Shown piece by piece: positions 13,901-25,900 of a stretch of 64,000 bases of DNA. The first letter of the stretch is position 1. The number at the start of each line of letters is the position of its first letter. This stretch comes from Diplolepis rosae (taxonomy: Eukaryota > Arthropoda > Insecta > Hymenoptera > Diplolepididae): assembly GCA_030998225.1 (NCBI GenBank), contig JAPYXD010000715.1, positions 4,778,501 to 4,842,500 of the forward strand, given 5' to 3'. A model generated the notes under the pieces. That model was not told the DNA's origin, did no database searches, and was given only the letters and a program-made list of their open reading frames with translations. The translations under genes and the position numbers were made by a program.

Positions 13901-16900
13901 ACATGTGAGACATGGTTTCGTCAATTTAAAAGTGGAGATTTCGATTTAACAGACAATGAACATCCTGGTGCAGCGAAAAAGTTCGAAGACGAGGAATTGT
14001 AGGCGTTATTGGATGAAGACCCAACCCAATCGCAACAACAATTGGCACAAACACTAAATGTGACCCTAGGAGCAGTTTGCCAACGTTTAAAAGCCATGGG
14101 AAGATTTGTTAAATGCTGCTTCAACGGTTCCAAAGGAAATCTTTTCTGCATCGAATTGGCACGGGGGACGAAAAATGGATTTATTTCGAGAACCCGAAGC
14201 GGAAAAAATCATGGCTTTCACCTGGTGAGGTCTGCCCATCGACTCCAAGGCCAAATCGCTTTGGCCGTAAGACAATGCTCTGTGTTTGGTGGGACCAGTG
14301 TGGTGTGGTGTACTTCGAGTTATTAAAACCTGGTGAGACGGTAAATACAGATCGCTACCGACATCAAATTATCAATTTGAATCATGCGTTGATCGAAAAA
14401 CGGCCGGAATGGGCCCAAAGACATGGCAAAGTTATCCTACAACATGACCACGCACCGCCTCATATCGCTAAAGTGGTGAAGAACACATTAAAAGCATTGA
14501 ATTGGGAAATATTATCGCACCTGCCGTACTCTCCAGACCTCGCCCCGTCCGGCTATCACCTTTTCGCATCGATGGGACACTCACTCGCAGAGCAGCGCTT
14601 CGCCAATTTTGAAGAAGTCGAAAAATGGCTCGTCGAATGATTTGCCTTGAAAGAGAAAAAGTTTTCTTGGAATGGTATCCATGATTTGCCTGAAAGATGG
14701 GCAAAATGTGTAGAATCCAATAGTCAATACTTTGAATAAAAAATTTTTGAGATTCCCTTGAGAATTAAGTGTTTTCTTTATTGAAAAAACCGGCAAACTT
14801 CGACTAACACCCCTGGTATATCTTATTACTCGTAGTATAATTATAAGAAACAAATCTTTTATTAAATCACAAAAATAGTAGAGCTTTCCATTCATTCTAT
14901 TCTACGCTTCAATCGAGAGTTGAGTAAATCGTGAATCGCAAGACTTATTCCACCAGCTATATCCATTCACGCAGGAACGAATGAAAGTAATCTGCGCCTT
15001 GGGCACACATAAAATATTTTTTAATATGAAAAACGTGTTGAATTTTCAGCGTACTGATGTTCCAAGTTATTATATTTAATAATCAAAATCAATTCAAAAA
15101 ATAGAAAATACAATTACAGTTTATTTTAGTACTGTCTAAATCCAAAATAGTGGATTACACTTATAAACTAGTGATTTTAAAAATTCATCGTACTGCAGCT
15201 GTGTTTCATTGTGTTTTGTCTGTTCGTCACGAAGCTTTCGTACATGTTCCGCACTGTTAACCTCTATTTGTTTTTATGATTATCCATTAGTTTATATAAT
15301 TTACTTGAAAGTTTCGCATAATCTAGTTATATAAATTCAGTATGTTTAATAAATTCGTGATACAAAATTTGTTCTTAATTAATTTATAATGACTTCTTTC
15401 TTTTTCACTTAAGTTTTTTAAATTAAATTCATTTCATGAAAATTTAAAGAAAAAAAGTCTTGATAAGTGCACTACATAAAATTTGAAAAATCTACACAGG
15501 ATTTAGATTCAACATAAATTTATTAGGGACAATAATAATTTGGAAATCGCAATTGTAAAATCCATATTTTGAAAATATACAACACAGAAAATAAAAAAAC
15601 CTTCTTTTAAATGTTTTTGCACAAGATTCTTTAATGTACATTTCAAACTTTAAAAAAGTTGATTTATTTTTACTTGAGTAGGGCTCTAAAACTTTATTGA
15701 CGACACTTACTCTCAAAAGCTCTGAATAACTCTTGCAGTCACTATATAAGAAAGTTCCAAGTTTTATGTCTCAGAAATGTAAGCGAGCGTGTACGTGATT
15801 CGACGAAAGCGTATCGTACTATCTATAAGTGTAGTTATTAGGTTTATATATATAAGGTTATATGTTTTTGTGATTTAAAATATGATTGGCTACGACTAAA
15901 TGGTGTGAATGTATTTGTATGTTGTTTATGTACGTACTGGATGACTATTGGTAGGCTCGAGGTAAGAATTTTTTTTATTCAGGAGAACCATACCATTGCC
16001 ATTTGAAATAATACGCCCGATGCTCATTTTACCCAACTACGGTTTGAAGCACCTCAAGCGTCGGTGATATACTTATACATTTCATGTTAACCCACTGGCG
16101 CATGTTGATGCCCTGTCGTCGACAACGTTTTACTCAACTCCTTACTATTCCCTATGTAACGTTTATTGTTATTCACTTTGGGTGAATTAGGTATTTATCA
16201 AATTCATTTTACCCGACTAGGATTTAATAGAGTTCAAATACCCTTATGTCCCAAGTTTAATCGACAGAGTTGAGTAAAATTACTTCAACTATTTTTCTCT
16301 GTGTAGCTACAACTTTTGCCCATCTTTCTGGTAAAGCTCGAATACCGTTACGGTAAAAGTGATCATCTTTTGAGGCTATCCATGATCAAGCCCAATTTTC
16401 GATGTCTTTATATGAGCGGAACTGCTGATCGGCCAGACCACTTCCCACTTTAGCACAGCATAACCTTCGCAGCGTAAATCTTCCACCGAGCCGACGACGC
16501 AGAAGCATGACCGGGCAGTCCCCATGACTTTCTTCTCTTTGGGTTACAGTAATGAATCCATTTTTCATTACCCGTCACGATACGATAATGAACACCCTTC
16601 CTGTTTTGCCGCTGAAGCAGTTGTTCACAGGCGAAAAAACGACACACAACGTCCCTTGGCTTCAAATCATAAGGAACCCAAATTCCTTGTTTTTGAATCA
16701 TTCCCAACGCATGCAATCGCTTGGGAATGTCTTGGAGAGTAACTCCTAATGCTGAAGCAAGCTCTTCTTGCATTTGGTACGGATCCTCATTGAGCAATGC
16801 CTCCAATAGAGCGTCTTCGAAGGTTTTTGGCCTTCCTTCACGCAGACGGTCGTCAACATCGAAATCACAGTCTTTGAAGGCACGGAACCAATCACGGCAC

Positions 16901-19900
16901 GTTGTTTCACTTAGAGCAGCATCTCCGTAAACTTTTTGGAGCTCTGGATGCGCTTCAGCCGCCGTTTTCTTCGAATGAAAGAAGAAAATCAATACTTCCC
17001 GCAAATGACGATCATTTGGCACAAAATCAAACATTTTTACACAACCAAAAGTATATGACGCCAAAACAAAATCACTAATGTGTCAAAACGGTTTGTTTAC
17101 CATACGTCTAACCTTGGTTTATGACATTTTGGATATGTCAAAATCGACCAGCACCTACTGCTGGAGCCATCTATTGACAAACAGCGGGAACTTAGTTGCG
17201 CACCTAATATTTCACATGTCATGGTTAAAAAATTAAATTTTCGATATTTGATAGTATTTTTTTGCAGTGGACAATTATTTAGTATTATAACGTTTTTTTC
17301 GTATCTCATATAATTTAGTTGGAAAATGGCATTTAGATATTGACTTTTATTAGATTTTCACATACTGTAACTTTCCTAATTTAGATTTTATCGAAAAGTG
17401 TTATAAGGATAACGAACTCGTCCTTTCTTATTGGACCCTCAAGAGGTGCGCCAAATTTCAATCCAACCCGATAATTCTATCAAGAGTTATCGTGTCCACA
17501 GACGGGCTGTATGACATGCAGCGCCGTCTTGATGGAACCAAATGTCGTGGAGATTACGGGCTTCAATATCTGGCATCAAAAATCGCCCAAGTAGTGCCAT
17601 AAGATAGGCCAAGTTATCGAGATCGGCGCCGAATCGATTCTTCCGGGTCTTCGGCAAAACTCTCATTTACAGCCGCAATATTCTCTACAGTTCGGGCTTT
17701 ACGTGGTCTAATCGGTCGAGTATCATCCAATAATGTTAAATTATTCTCGAGTTTGCCGACGGTATGTCGAATAGTGCGTTCGGTAGGACGATTATGTACA
17801 CCATAAATTGGCCTGAGCGCGCGATAAACACTTTTCACAGAGCGTCCATTTTCGTAATATAATTGTACGATTTGAAAACGTTGTTGAGGCGTAAGTCTTT
17901 CCATGATGAAATGTCAATAAAAACTGAATAAAATTGTGTATTTAGTTTGACAGTAGTCACGCGTGACATGTCAATAAAACCTTATTGCAAAAAGTACCTC
18001 CAATTTGATCACACTTTACAAAATGCCGAGCGCGAAGTATCCTGCAGATGATACAATTGTGCACAGTGTTAGGAATTCAGAATTTTTCGTTCATATTCCA
18101 TCATGGGTTGCAATTCTCAACGTATTTGAATTTTTCTTTTCGTAAAATGTTCACGGCATTCGTTTAAATAACTAGTCGTGAAATATATGAGTTATTATTC
18201 AATGTTTAAATCTTTGATGAGTTGGAATATAGCTAATAGGGTGCATCTAAAGTAATTCTAGCGAAAAAACCACCTATTTTCGCGGGAAACAGATAGAGAT
18301 GGCAATTTTTCTAGAACGTTGTCAATAATAATTATTAATTAAAGTTGTTGGCATATATCCTTATAAAAATATTGACATAAGCCTATTTGCAACAAAATTA
18401 AGTAAAACGCTGAATTTTAGACCTTGATGAAACGTTTATTTAAGCAAATGCTTAATTTATCTACCTTATTCGTTATTTCTAACAACAAACAATTCTTTTT
18501 ACAATTTTTTGCCATTAAAAATTACTTTCGTCAGTGTTTGGTTAGATTTGAGTAGGAGGACAAGCTGTGATAGTGTAAATTTAACAAAATAAAATATGAG
18601 TTTATTTATTTGTTTCTAGCAATAGTTATTATTAATGTTAACAATTTTTTCATAATGTATGATGGTAAAACTAAGTAATTACTGTTTATTAATTAACATT
18701 TTTTAAGGTTAAGAAACATAGCAGAGTAATAGTCTATAAAATTTGTTAATGACATTCATACTCAGCGCTCAGAAAATTATTATTTTTTTATTAAATCTCT
18801 ATACATCAATTCTGACTACTAATGAGTCAAAATAAATTATTTTTAAAGAGATAAAAAAAAATATTGTTGAAAGCGTTTATTTTATCGCATCATTCATTTA
18901 CATATTATTACACACAAAAACAAATTGAAATTTTTTTAACAAACGCCCTTATATACTGAATGCTGATCATTTTACGAAAAGAAACAAAAACATTAATATC
19001 CGTTCAGAATTGTGAACTGTGGCAGACCATTAGGAGAATGTTCTGAATTCCTAACACTGATCGGCGAACAGTGGGGCAAAATCAATATTTATCGAGTTTG
19101 GCCTTGGTTTCTGATAAGGTTTTTCCACGCAAAAAGTAGTATTTAATCAACACACGAAATTCACTTTTTTCCATCTTTGCAAAAAAATTCGGAAGTTGGT
19201 TGCTTTCAGACACTGTAACTTGTAATCTAATGAATTTTGACAGAAGAGGTTTAAAGCATGAAACTTGTCAACAATGACAGCCGTTTGTTATTACTATCGA
19301 CCTCTCATAGAAATATCGCGTCAATATCAAACACCCTAGTATAATGATATGAAGATGGAACTATGAGTAGATATCACATGAAAAAAGCATCTTCCTTCCT
19401 TGCGGATGGCTTCCTTCGTGCGAGCGATTACCTGTTGGTTTGTCACACAGGTGAGCTTCGTATTCCCCAAGAACTTTGCTTTGCTTGCTTGCCACAGTCT
19501 CTCATTGATGTTCAGCTCCAGGATTCCGACGTTTTCAGCGGCGCACAGGACAAGTGCGTCATCCGTGAAGCCGATGACGCTCGTTCCAGCAGGTTGGTCC
19601 ATGCGCAGGGAATGGTCATACATGACGTTCCACAAGAGTGGTCCCACCAGCGACCGCTGAAGGGCAGTCCATGTTATCTCTTCTTTGAAAGACCAATTGT
19701 CGCCTGTGTATATCACCCACCTGTCACTCAGATAGTCGTCTATCATTCGCAACAGGTAGTCTGGAACCTTCTTTCGCGTCATCGCCTCGATTCAGTTCTT
19801 CCATCTCTCGGTATTAAACGTATGTACGTATTGAATACGTATTGCGCATGTCATTGCTAATCAACGCGCAGAATCCTTCATGTTTACTAGTTCCTCTTCT

Positions 19901-22900
19901 TGCTTTAGTGGGGATGTCCACCACTGCCTGGATGGCGTCCATTGTGGACGTGCCTTTCCGAAAGCCGAACTGATTCTCCGAGAGACTGTTCTCGTCAACC
20001 ATGTGATTCTGTAGTCGCTAAAGAATCATTTCCTCCAGAAGCTTCCACATTGTATCCAACAGACATATCGGTCTATAGGATGAGACATCCTCCAGAGATT
20101 TCTCTCCCTTCCTGAAAAGGATCAACCTCTGCCTCTTCCATTCATCAAAGAACTTTCCCTCGCAAAGGCTTAGTTCTTCAAAAGTGAAAAACTCTTCGCA
20201 CCGGACCATGCAGGAACTTCGGCCTTGTCTCTGGAATGACGCCACGTGTTTAAAGAAGCTTTGCACGATGTACATGCTGCGATCACTTTTCGTCTCATCG
20301 CCCTCATTGTGTCTCCTAACGGCCCAGCAGACTTTATCCAACTATGATCCTGGTTTCCTCGAGGTATTCTTTGAGATTGTCTTTGCTGAATCCTCATGTG
20401 TGTACGCACTAGCTGCCTGTCCTTGAGGCAAGACGAGGCGTGGCAACCGTGAGGTCAATAATCGACCACCCGTCCCACGCCTGAATGTCATTTCCCGACT
20501 CGTGTTTAGCACCGCCAGGTCGTTTCTGGCGAGCATCTCACCGATCAGCATTCCCCTTTTATTCAGGCGGCCTTTTTCCACTCTGGCGACTTGCTATTAA
20601 AGACACCCACAATGAGGGTCCGCCCACTTGCCTCGCTAAGGCTTTCCTCGAAGAGGAGAATCTGATTTTCAAAGATCTCGAAAGGATCGTTCGGGGAGAA
20701 GCAGCAGCTGTAGATAGCATCAGGAGTTCTTGGGCTTTCCTCCCCCTCCCGAGGTTGAGTTGTAGGAACTTCACTTCCCACCACTCAACCTCTATCTCAG
20801 TCACGTAGGAGGGGCCTTACACTCTTTGGCCCTGTGCTTCGCGTCATCGCACCTCGAGCAGGCATCATTCCTGCCAGGGCGCTTGCACCTGTAGCACCGA
20901 GCTACCTCAGCATGCTGCCTAATGCGACAGTTCACCCATCCGACCCGCAAATTTCCGAGCCGGAGCAAACTTTGAGCGTCCGCCTTGGTCAGCCGGACCA
21001 CCGCTGTCTAAACACAGCCGAAGCTTTTGTAAAACATGCAGGGATCCTTGCCGGTCAAGCGCCTTTTCAAATGTCAAGACACAGCCCTCCCCCTTTTTTA
21101 GAACTAGAAGGATCTCATCCTTCCGTGCAGTGTGCACAGATCTGATACCGACGTAGTCACAACTACAGAAGCACCTCCTGTCCGTGAGAAGCGAGTAGGG
21201 AAAGGCGGTGGCGCGCGCTGCCTTTCTTTCTTCCTCGTCGCTCTTGCACGCGAGAACGACTCGTCCCACTTTTCCTTATTCTCCTCGCTTCCTCCATGCA
21301 ACGCTATTTTTAGATTTCACGCTTTCGGTTATCGAGTCGAAATTGAGTATTGTATTTCTCTCGACTCCGTGCATTTCAAAAATAAACTTTCAGTAAAATT
21401 TCTTGCCAATAAATGTTCAAAATTTGAATCAATATATATTTTGCTATTTAAATTTCCATACTTCTTATCAATTTCGTACATTTGAAAAATTTTCAGTTAG
21501 AGAGATATATTCTATCAAGAAAAGTAAAATTGAAGTTTAAAATTTACAGTTTCAGTTTTAGGTTGGAAATATTTCCATCTTACATTTATGTGGCCTAAGC
21601 ACAGATTTTTATTCCACAAAAGTAAATGCTCTACAAAAAGGAAAAATTTTCTAATAGAAGTGGATAAATTAAAAAGCTAAAGTATGTGTACATTGATATC
21701 TTCATATGAACATGTAATTATTTACCGATATCAAATTTTACATAAAAATTTTTGTTCGAAGTGTTGAAATCTTGTTACAATTTGACAAGATCATATGGGC
21801 GAGTTCAATCTTTTTAATGAAATATTTGGTAATTTTTAATTTGTCTGTTCTGAAATCGTAGGAAGGTTTGAACAGTAAGCAACAAATTTTCCAATGGAAT
21901 TCAAGGTCAATAAATGCTTAAAGTTTTAAATCAAGATTTTAATTACAGAATTTTGAAACTTTGTAATTAGCTTTGTAAATGACTACTTGATTCAAAAAGT
22001 AATTCAGCTCTGTAGAACATTTTTATATTTGGAATTCAAAATCTGTGCTTAGGCCACAAAAAATTTATTTCTTCTTAATGGAAAATACTTAACACATAAT
22101 TCTCTGTTTCAATATTTTTTAAATGTACGAATATTTAAGAAATTCATAAGTATTTCACCTTTTTATGAAAATTTAAAATTTCCAAATAAATCTTTTATTG
22201 ACAAAATTACAAGTTTGTCAATAATTAATCTATTATATTGTAAGTTTAAATATAAGACGACTTAAAATTTCACAAAAACATTATTTTTTAAGTACTTAAA
22301 CCTTTCTTCAATTTTGAGAATTCTTCCCGAGGTTTATTTCAGGTGAGTGACTTTTTCTTTTTTTAATGAAAACATTTATAATTATAAATTTGGCTCATCT
22401 TGTAAAAGATTTTACAACTTCAAAGCAAATTTTTTAGTTTAAATCAAAGTCAATAAATATTCAATGTTTGAAATAGAAATATTGAGTAAAAGATTTTCAA
22501 GATATGGGAATCAACTGCTTTAATAACACAATTTGTCTTCTCTGTAAAGCATCTCAATTTTCAAATTGAAAGTCTCCACAAAGGTTAAAAAAACTTAAGA
22601 TGAAAATACTTTTATTGAAAAATTTTAAATACAGATTTTTAAACTCAAAACCTATTTGCCTGAAATAAACGTCTCAAAGATCTTGTAGAAATAAAGGGAG
22701 ATTTGAATACTTCAAAAATAAATTTTCAGTAATATGTTGAACTTTATAAATGTTCAAAGCTCAAATCAGGATATCAGTTGAAAAATTTTCACATGTGTAA
22801 ATTGACTCTTCCAATTTGAAAATTATGTGAAAAAATATTTTATTTAAAAAATAAGGCACATTAAATTACGGTTAACACTCCACATTCATAGATTCATGAT

Positions 22901-25900
22901 AAAAACAGGTCAAAGTTTATTAATCTTACGTTTTAGTGGCTTATGCACAGACTTTTAATCAAAAAAATAAAATGCTTTATAGAAGGTTAAACATTTTTTA
23001 ATTGATGTTTTCACTTAAACCGTCAAGCATTAATTAAATTGAAATTTTACTCAAAATTTTATCTTACAGCGTTCCAATCTTTAAATAATTTTACAAAATC
23101 TTATAGATCTTTATTTTATAGGCAAATGTTTTTTAAAATATTCGAAAAATAAGTGCAATTATTTAAATTAAATATTTGGTAAAATTTTACATTTCGTTGA
23201 TTTTACAAAATAGTTGAGAGATTTGAACACTGATCAAAGATTCTTGCAATGAAATTTTAAGTCAATAAATGCTTAAAGATTTATCTCAAGTCTCTCAGGT
23301 CCAAAATTAAAATATTTTGCACTAGATTTGAATTTAAATTTTAACTTAATTTTATGTGGTCTAAGCACAAAGTAAATGCTGTACAAAATTGAAGTATTTT
23401 CTGAATCAAGTGGTTGATTTATGAAACTCAAAAATGTTGTAATTAATATCTTCATATAAAACTTTAAGCAATTATTGACTCTTAAATTTCATTGAAAAAT
23501 TCTTCATTTAGTGTTCAAATTTTCCTACAAATTCACAAGAATAGGAAAATTAAAAATGACAAAGTATTTCATTTAAAAAATCACTATCGTTTTCTTGATA
23601 TTTGGAAAAACATTTGCCTGAAAATCATCCATAAGATCTTCTTACGTCGTAACAAGATTTTTTGTAGAGTATTTCATGTTTTGAATGAAAAATCTGGGCT
23701 TAGGCTACAACAATGTGAGATAAAAATATTCTTAACATAAAACTGAGAATGTAAATTTTAAACTTGAATTTTATGTTTATCTCTTCTTAATAGAAAATAA
23801 CTCTCTAATTGAAATTTTTTTAAATATTCGAAATTGGTAAGAAGTATTGAAATTTGAAACTTCTTATTTAAGCTTTGATTTGAGAAGGTAAAAATCTTTT
23901 CATTTTGTATATTGATTCAAATTGTAATCATTTCTTGACACCAAATTTCACGGAAAGTTTATTCTTGAAGAGTTCAAATCCTTATAAAATTTTACAGGGT
24001 CCTTTAGATGTTTATTTCAAGAAGATTGTCCTCAAAATATCGACAAAAAGAAGCGTTATTTCTCTAACTACATATTTCTTTAATTTAAAATCACGAATTT
24101 CACAAATAAATTAATGATGTAATATAGAAAATTCTAAAATTGCAATCAGTTGAAAAGTTTTGAAGCAATCCAATTTATCTTTGAGCAAAAAGGCACACAA
24201 AGAAAAAATTGTTACTTGAAAAATAAAATATTTGAAGCAAAATAAACAAAAATGACTAAGAAAATTATTGCATGCAATAGTAATAAAATACAAGGGGAAA
24301 CAACTAAAAGTAAACTTACCACTTATTCTACATTTTCGACTAAACTTCGGAGTACTAGAATTAGAACATTTTTCGGCTCTGGAGTGAATCTGCAGTAAAT
24401 CCGATTTTTAATCAGTATTTGAAAATGAACGCTTCCGTGATGGGCAAATCAACTACTTACACAGTTAATTGTATATGAAAGCTTTATGTTTGATTGCATA
24501 TACGATGCAATAATACGTATAGATCCTATCCTTTTTAAGAGCACAATTTGATGCTCACCTAAAATGATAGTAAAGATGAATCGCGTGTATATGTATTTCA
24601 TTGTAGAGGTTCAAAGGGTGAAAAAGAGAGAAGCAGCGTTTTTGGCCATATATAAACTAATCGTTTATTTGTTCCCAAAATAAGGTGGAAAAAACCTTGA
24701 AGACAACACTTTCTCATGACATGAACATTTTTACCAATTTCAGCAGGAATCGGGTAGAAAATGTCAATCAAAAACTCGCTTCTCACGGACAGGAGGTGCT
24801 TCTGTAGTTATGATTACAGGTATTCTGTATGATGGTCAAGACCTCCAGTTCTGCATCCGAGGAGTTTATTACCCTAGCCTTCATCACTTTCAGGATCTCA
24901 GGATAGGATTGTACGTCCTTTACCGAAACCCTGATAGAATCATCCGACCTGGTGGGCGGAGAGAGCTTTAGCGTCTTTTTCTTCTGCTTCTGTGCCTCCT
25001 GCACACCTTTCTTCTGCTTTCTTTTGTTTGTTTTTGAGATTTTTCTTCCTTCCACACGAGTTTCCATTCTCCAACCTCTTTAGAGATCTGGCCCCTGGTG
25101 GCCTCTGAATAAGAGGTAGATGTGCTTCCCTCTTCTCCCCTTTACACTGTGTTTTGGTGGTCTCTTCCAGAGACGCCGACCTGGGTCTCCGGGAAATCCC
25201 CATTTCCCTCGAGACGGGGTGGGATTCCAGCCTCTTCTGGATTTCCACATCGCTTTACACTAGATACTTATGAATGTTGAGGTGGCTGTCCAAAACCTCG
25301 GCTTAGCTGGTCCCGGAATACACGCATGTTCCGGACACGCTTGGGGTAACACAGACCCCGACGTCTGTGTTTAATATACACTTCCTGATCCTGCATAGCA
25401 TGCTACCTCGACAGAGCTAAGCTCACATTAGCCTTGCCTCATCATAGGTCGGGAAGATATCATTCGGTGGCAGGACACTCCCAGTAGGGCTCTATATTCA
25501 TTCACTCTTCTCAGCCACTCGCAGACTCATCCTCAGCGCCGCTGCCTGGGACATACATCCTTCTTCATTCATGGGGATAAACACATCTATAGCGTACCCC
25601 TCTTTCAGCTTGGGATAAACCCGTTTATAGGCCATCCCTCACGTAACTGGGAAGATGCCCGTTTATACACGGAGAGAAGAGAACGCAGCTGTCATGTGCG
25701 CGGGACAAAGCAGAGCTGTGTTCTTACGAAAATGTACGATTGGACACAGCTCAGCTATGTCCTCGCATAGCCAGAATGTGTGAGCGCACATCTCTGCTTC
25801 GCGCTGGGCACAGGCCGTTCGGACGAAGCAGAGCTGTGTGCGAACAGATGAAGGCTTCGTCTAAACACAGCTCCACTGTGCCCTCGCACTCCTCTGCTTC

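Larger units (their letters stand above)
13402..16306. mobile_element. TIR element B (CACGGAG ends, TA target duplication)
   Basis: Ends are cacggagaaaaatagttaaa at 13404 and its near-perfect complement ending ctctgtg near 16304, with similarity reaching about 60 bp inward (through actcaact and gggacata). The flanking TA on both sides is confirmed as a target duplication because removing B plus one TA restores the mariner reading frame around it. Apart from the mariner C inserted at 13597-14816, the ~1.68 kb body is AT-rich with no recognised transposase, so it is probably non-autonomous. The same terminal CACGGAGA and TA target occur on the element at 25666-27432. Confidence 0.82.
13372..17064 (-). 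pseudogene. Mariner transposase, internally deleted and interrupted
   Basis: The N-terminal part (17064 to 16450) has the mariner HTH region, [27 protein letters not shown], then WVPYDLKP and [19 protein letters not shown] with the first catalytic Asp region changed to GNEKW. After KVMLC a deletion removes the second and third catalytic aspartates and the frame shifts to [19 protein letters not shown] and [17 protein letters not shown]. The last residues lie 2.9 kb away at 13372-13401 because another element is inserted. It cannot encode an active transposase. Confidence 0.85.
13252..17209 (-). mobile_element. Mariner-family element A (interrupted by element B)
   Basis: The right end reads, inward on the minus strand, TA then ttaggtgcgcaacta, and the transposase start follows. 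The left end has tattaggtgc at 13252. About 1.05 kb of element A is left: 16305-17208 and 13254-13402. Element B (13402-16306) splits it inside the last codons of the transposase: the frame runs AKVVA up to 16306 and resumes as DGQYFE-stop at 13402 once B and one TA are removed. The left end match is short (about 10 bp), so that boundary is tentative. Confidence 0.75.

Noticed and set aside
18064..19059. hAT transposon
   Set aside because: CAG...CTG ends fit, but the 8 bp flanks do not match and there is no transposase; kept only as an inverted-repeat element.
19363..20426. Plus-strand frames of 80-165 codons opposite the R1-like LINE
   Set aside because: The minus strand carries the RT and endonuclease motifs; plus frames are shadows of GC-rich coding sequence.
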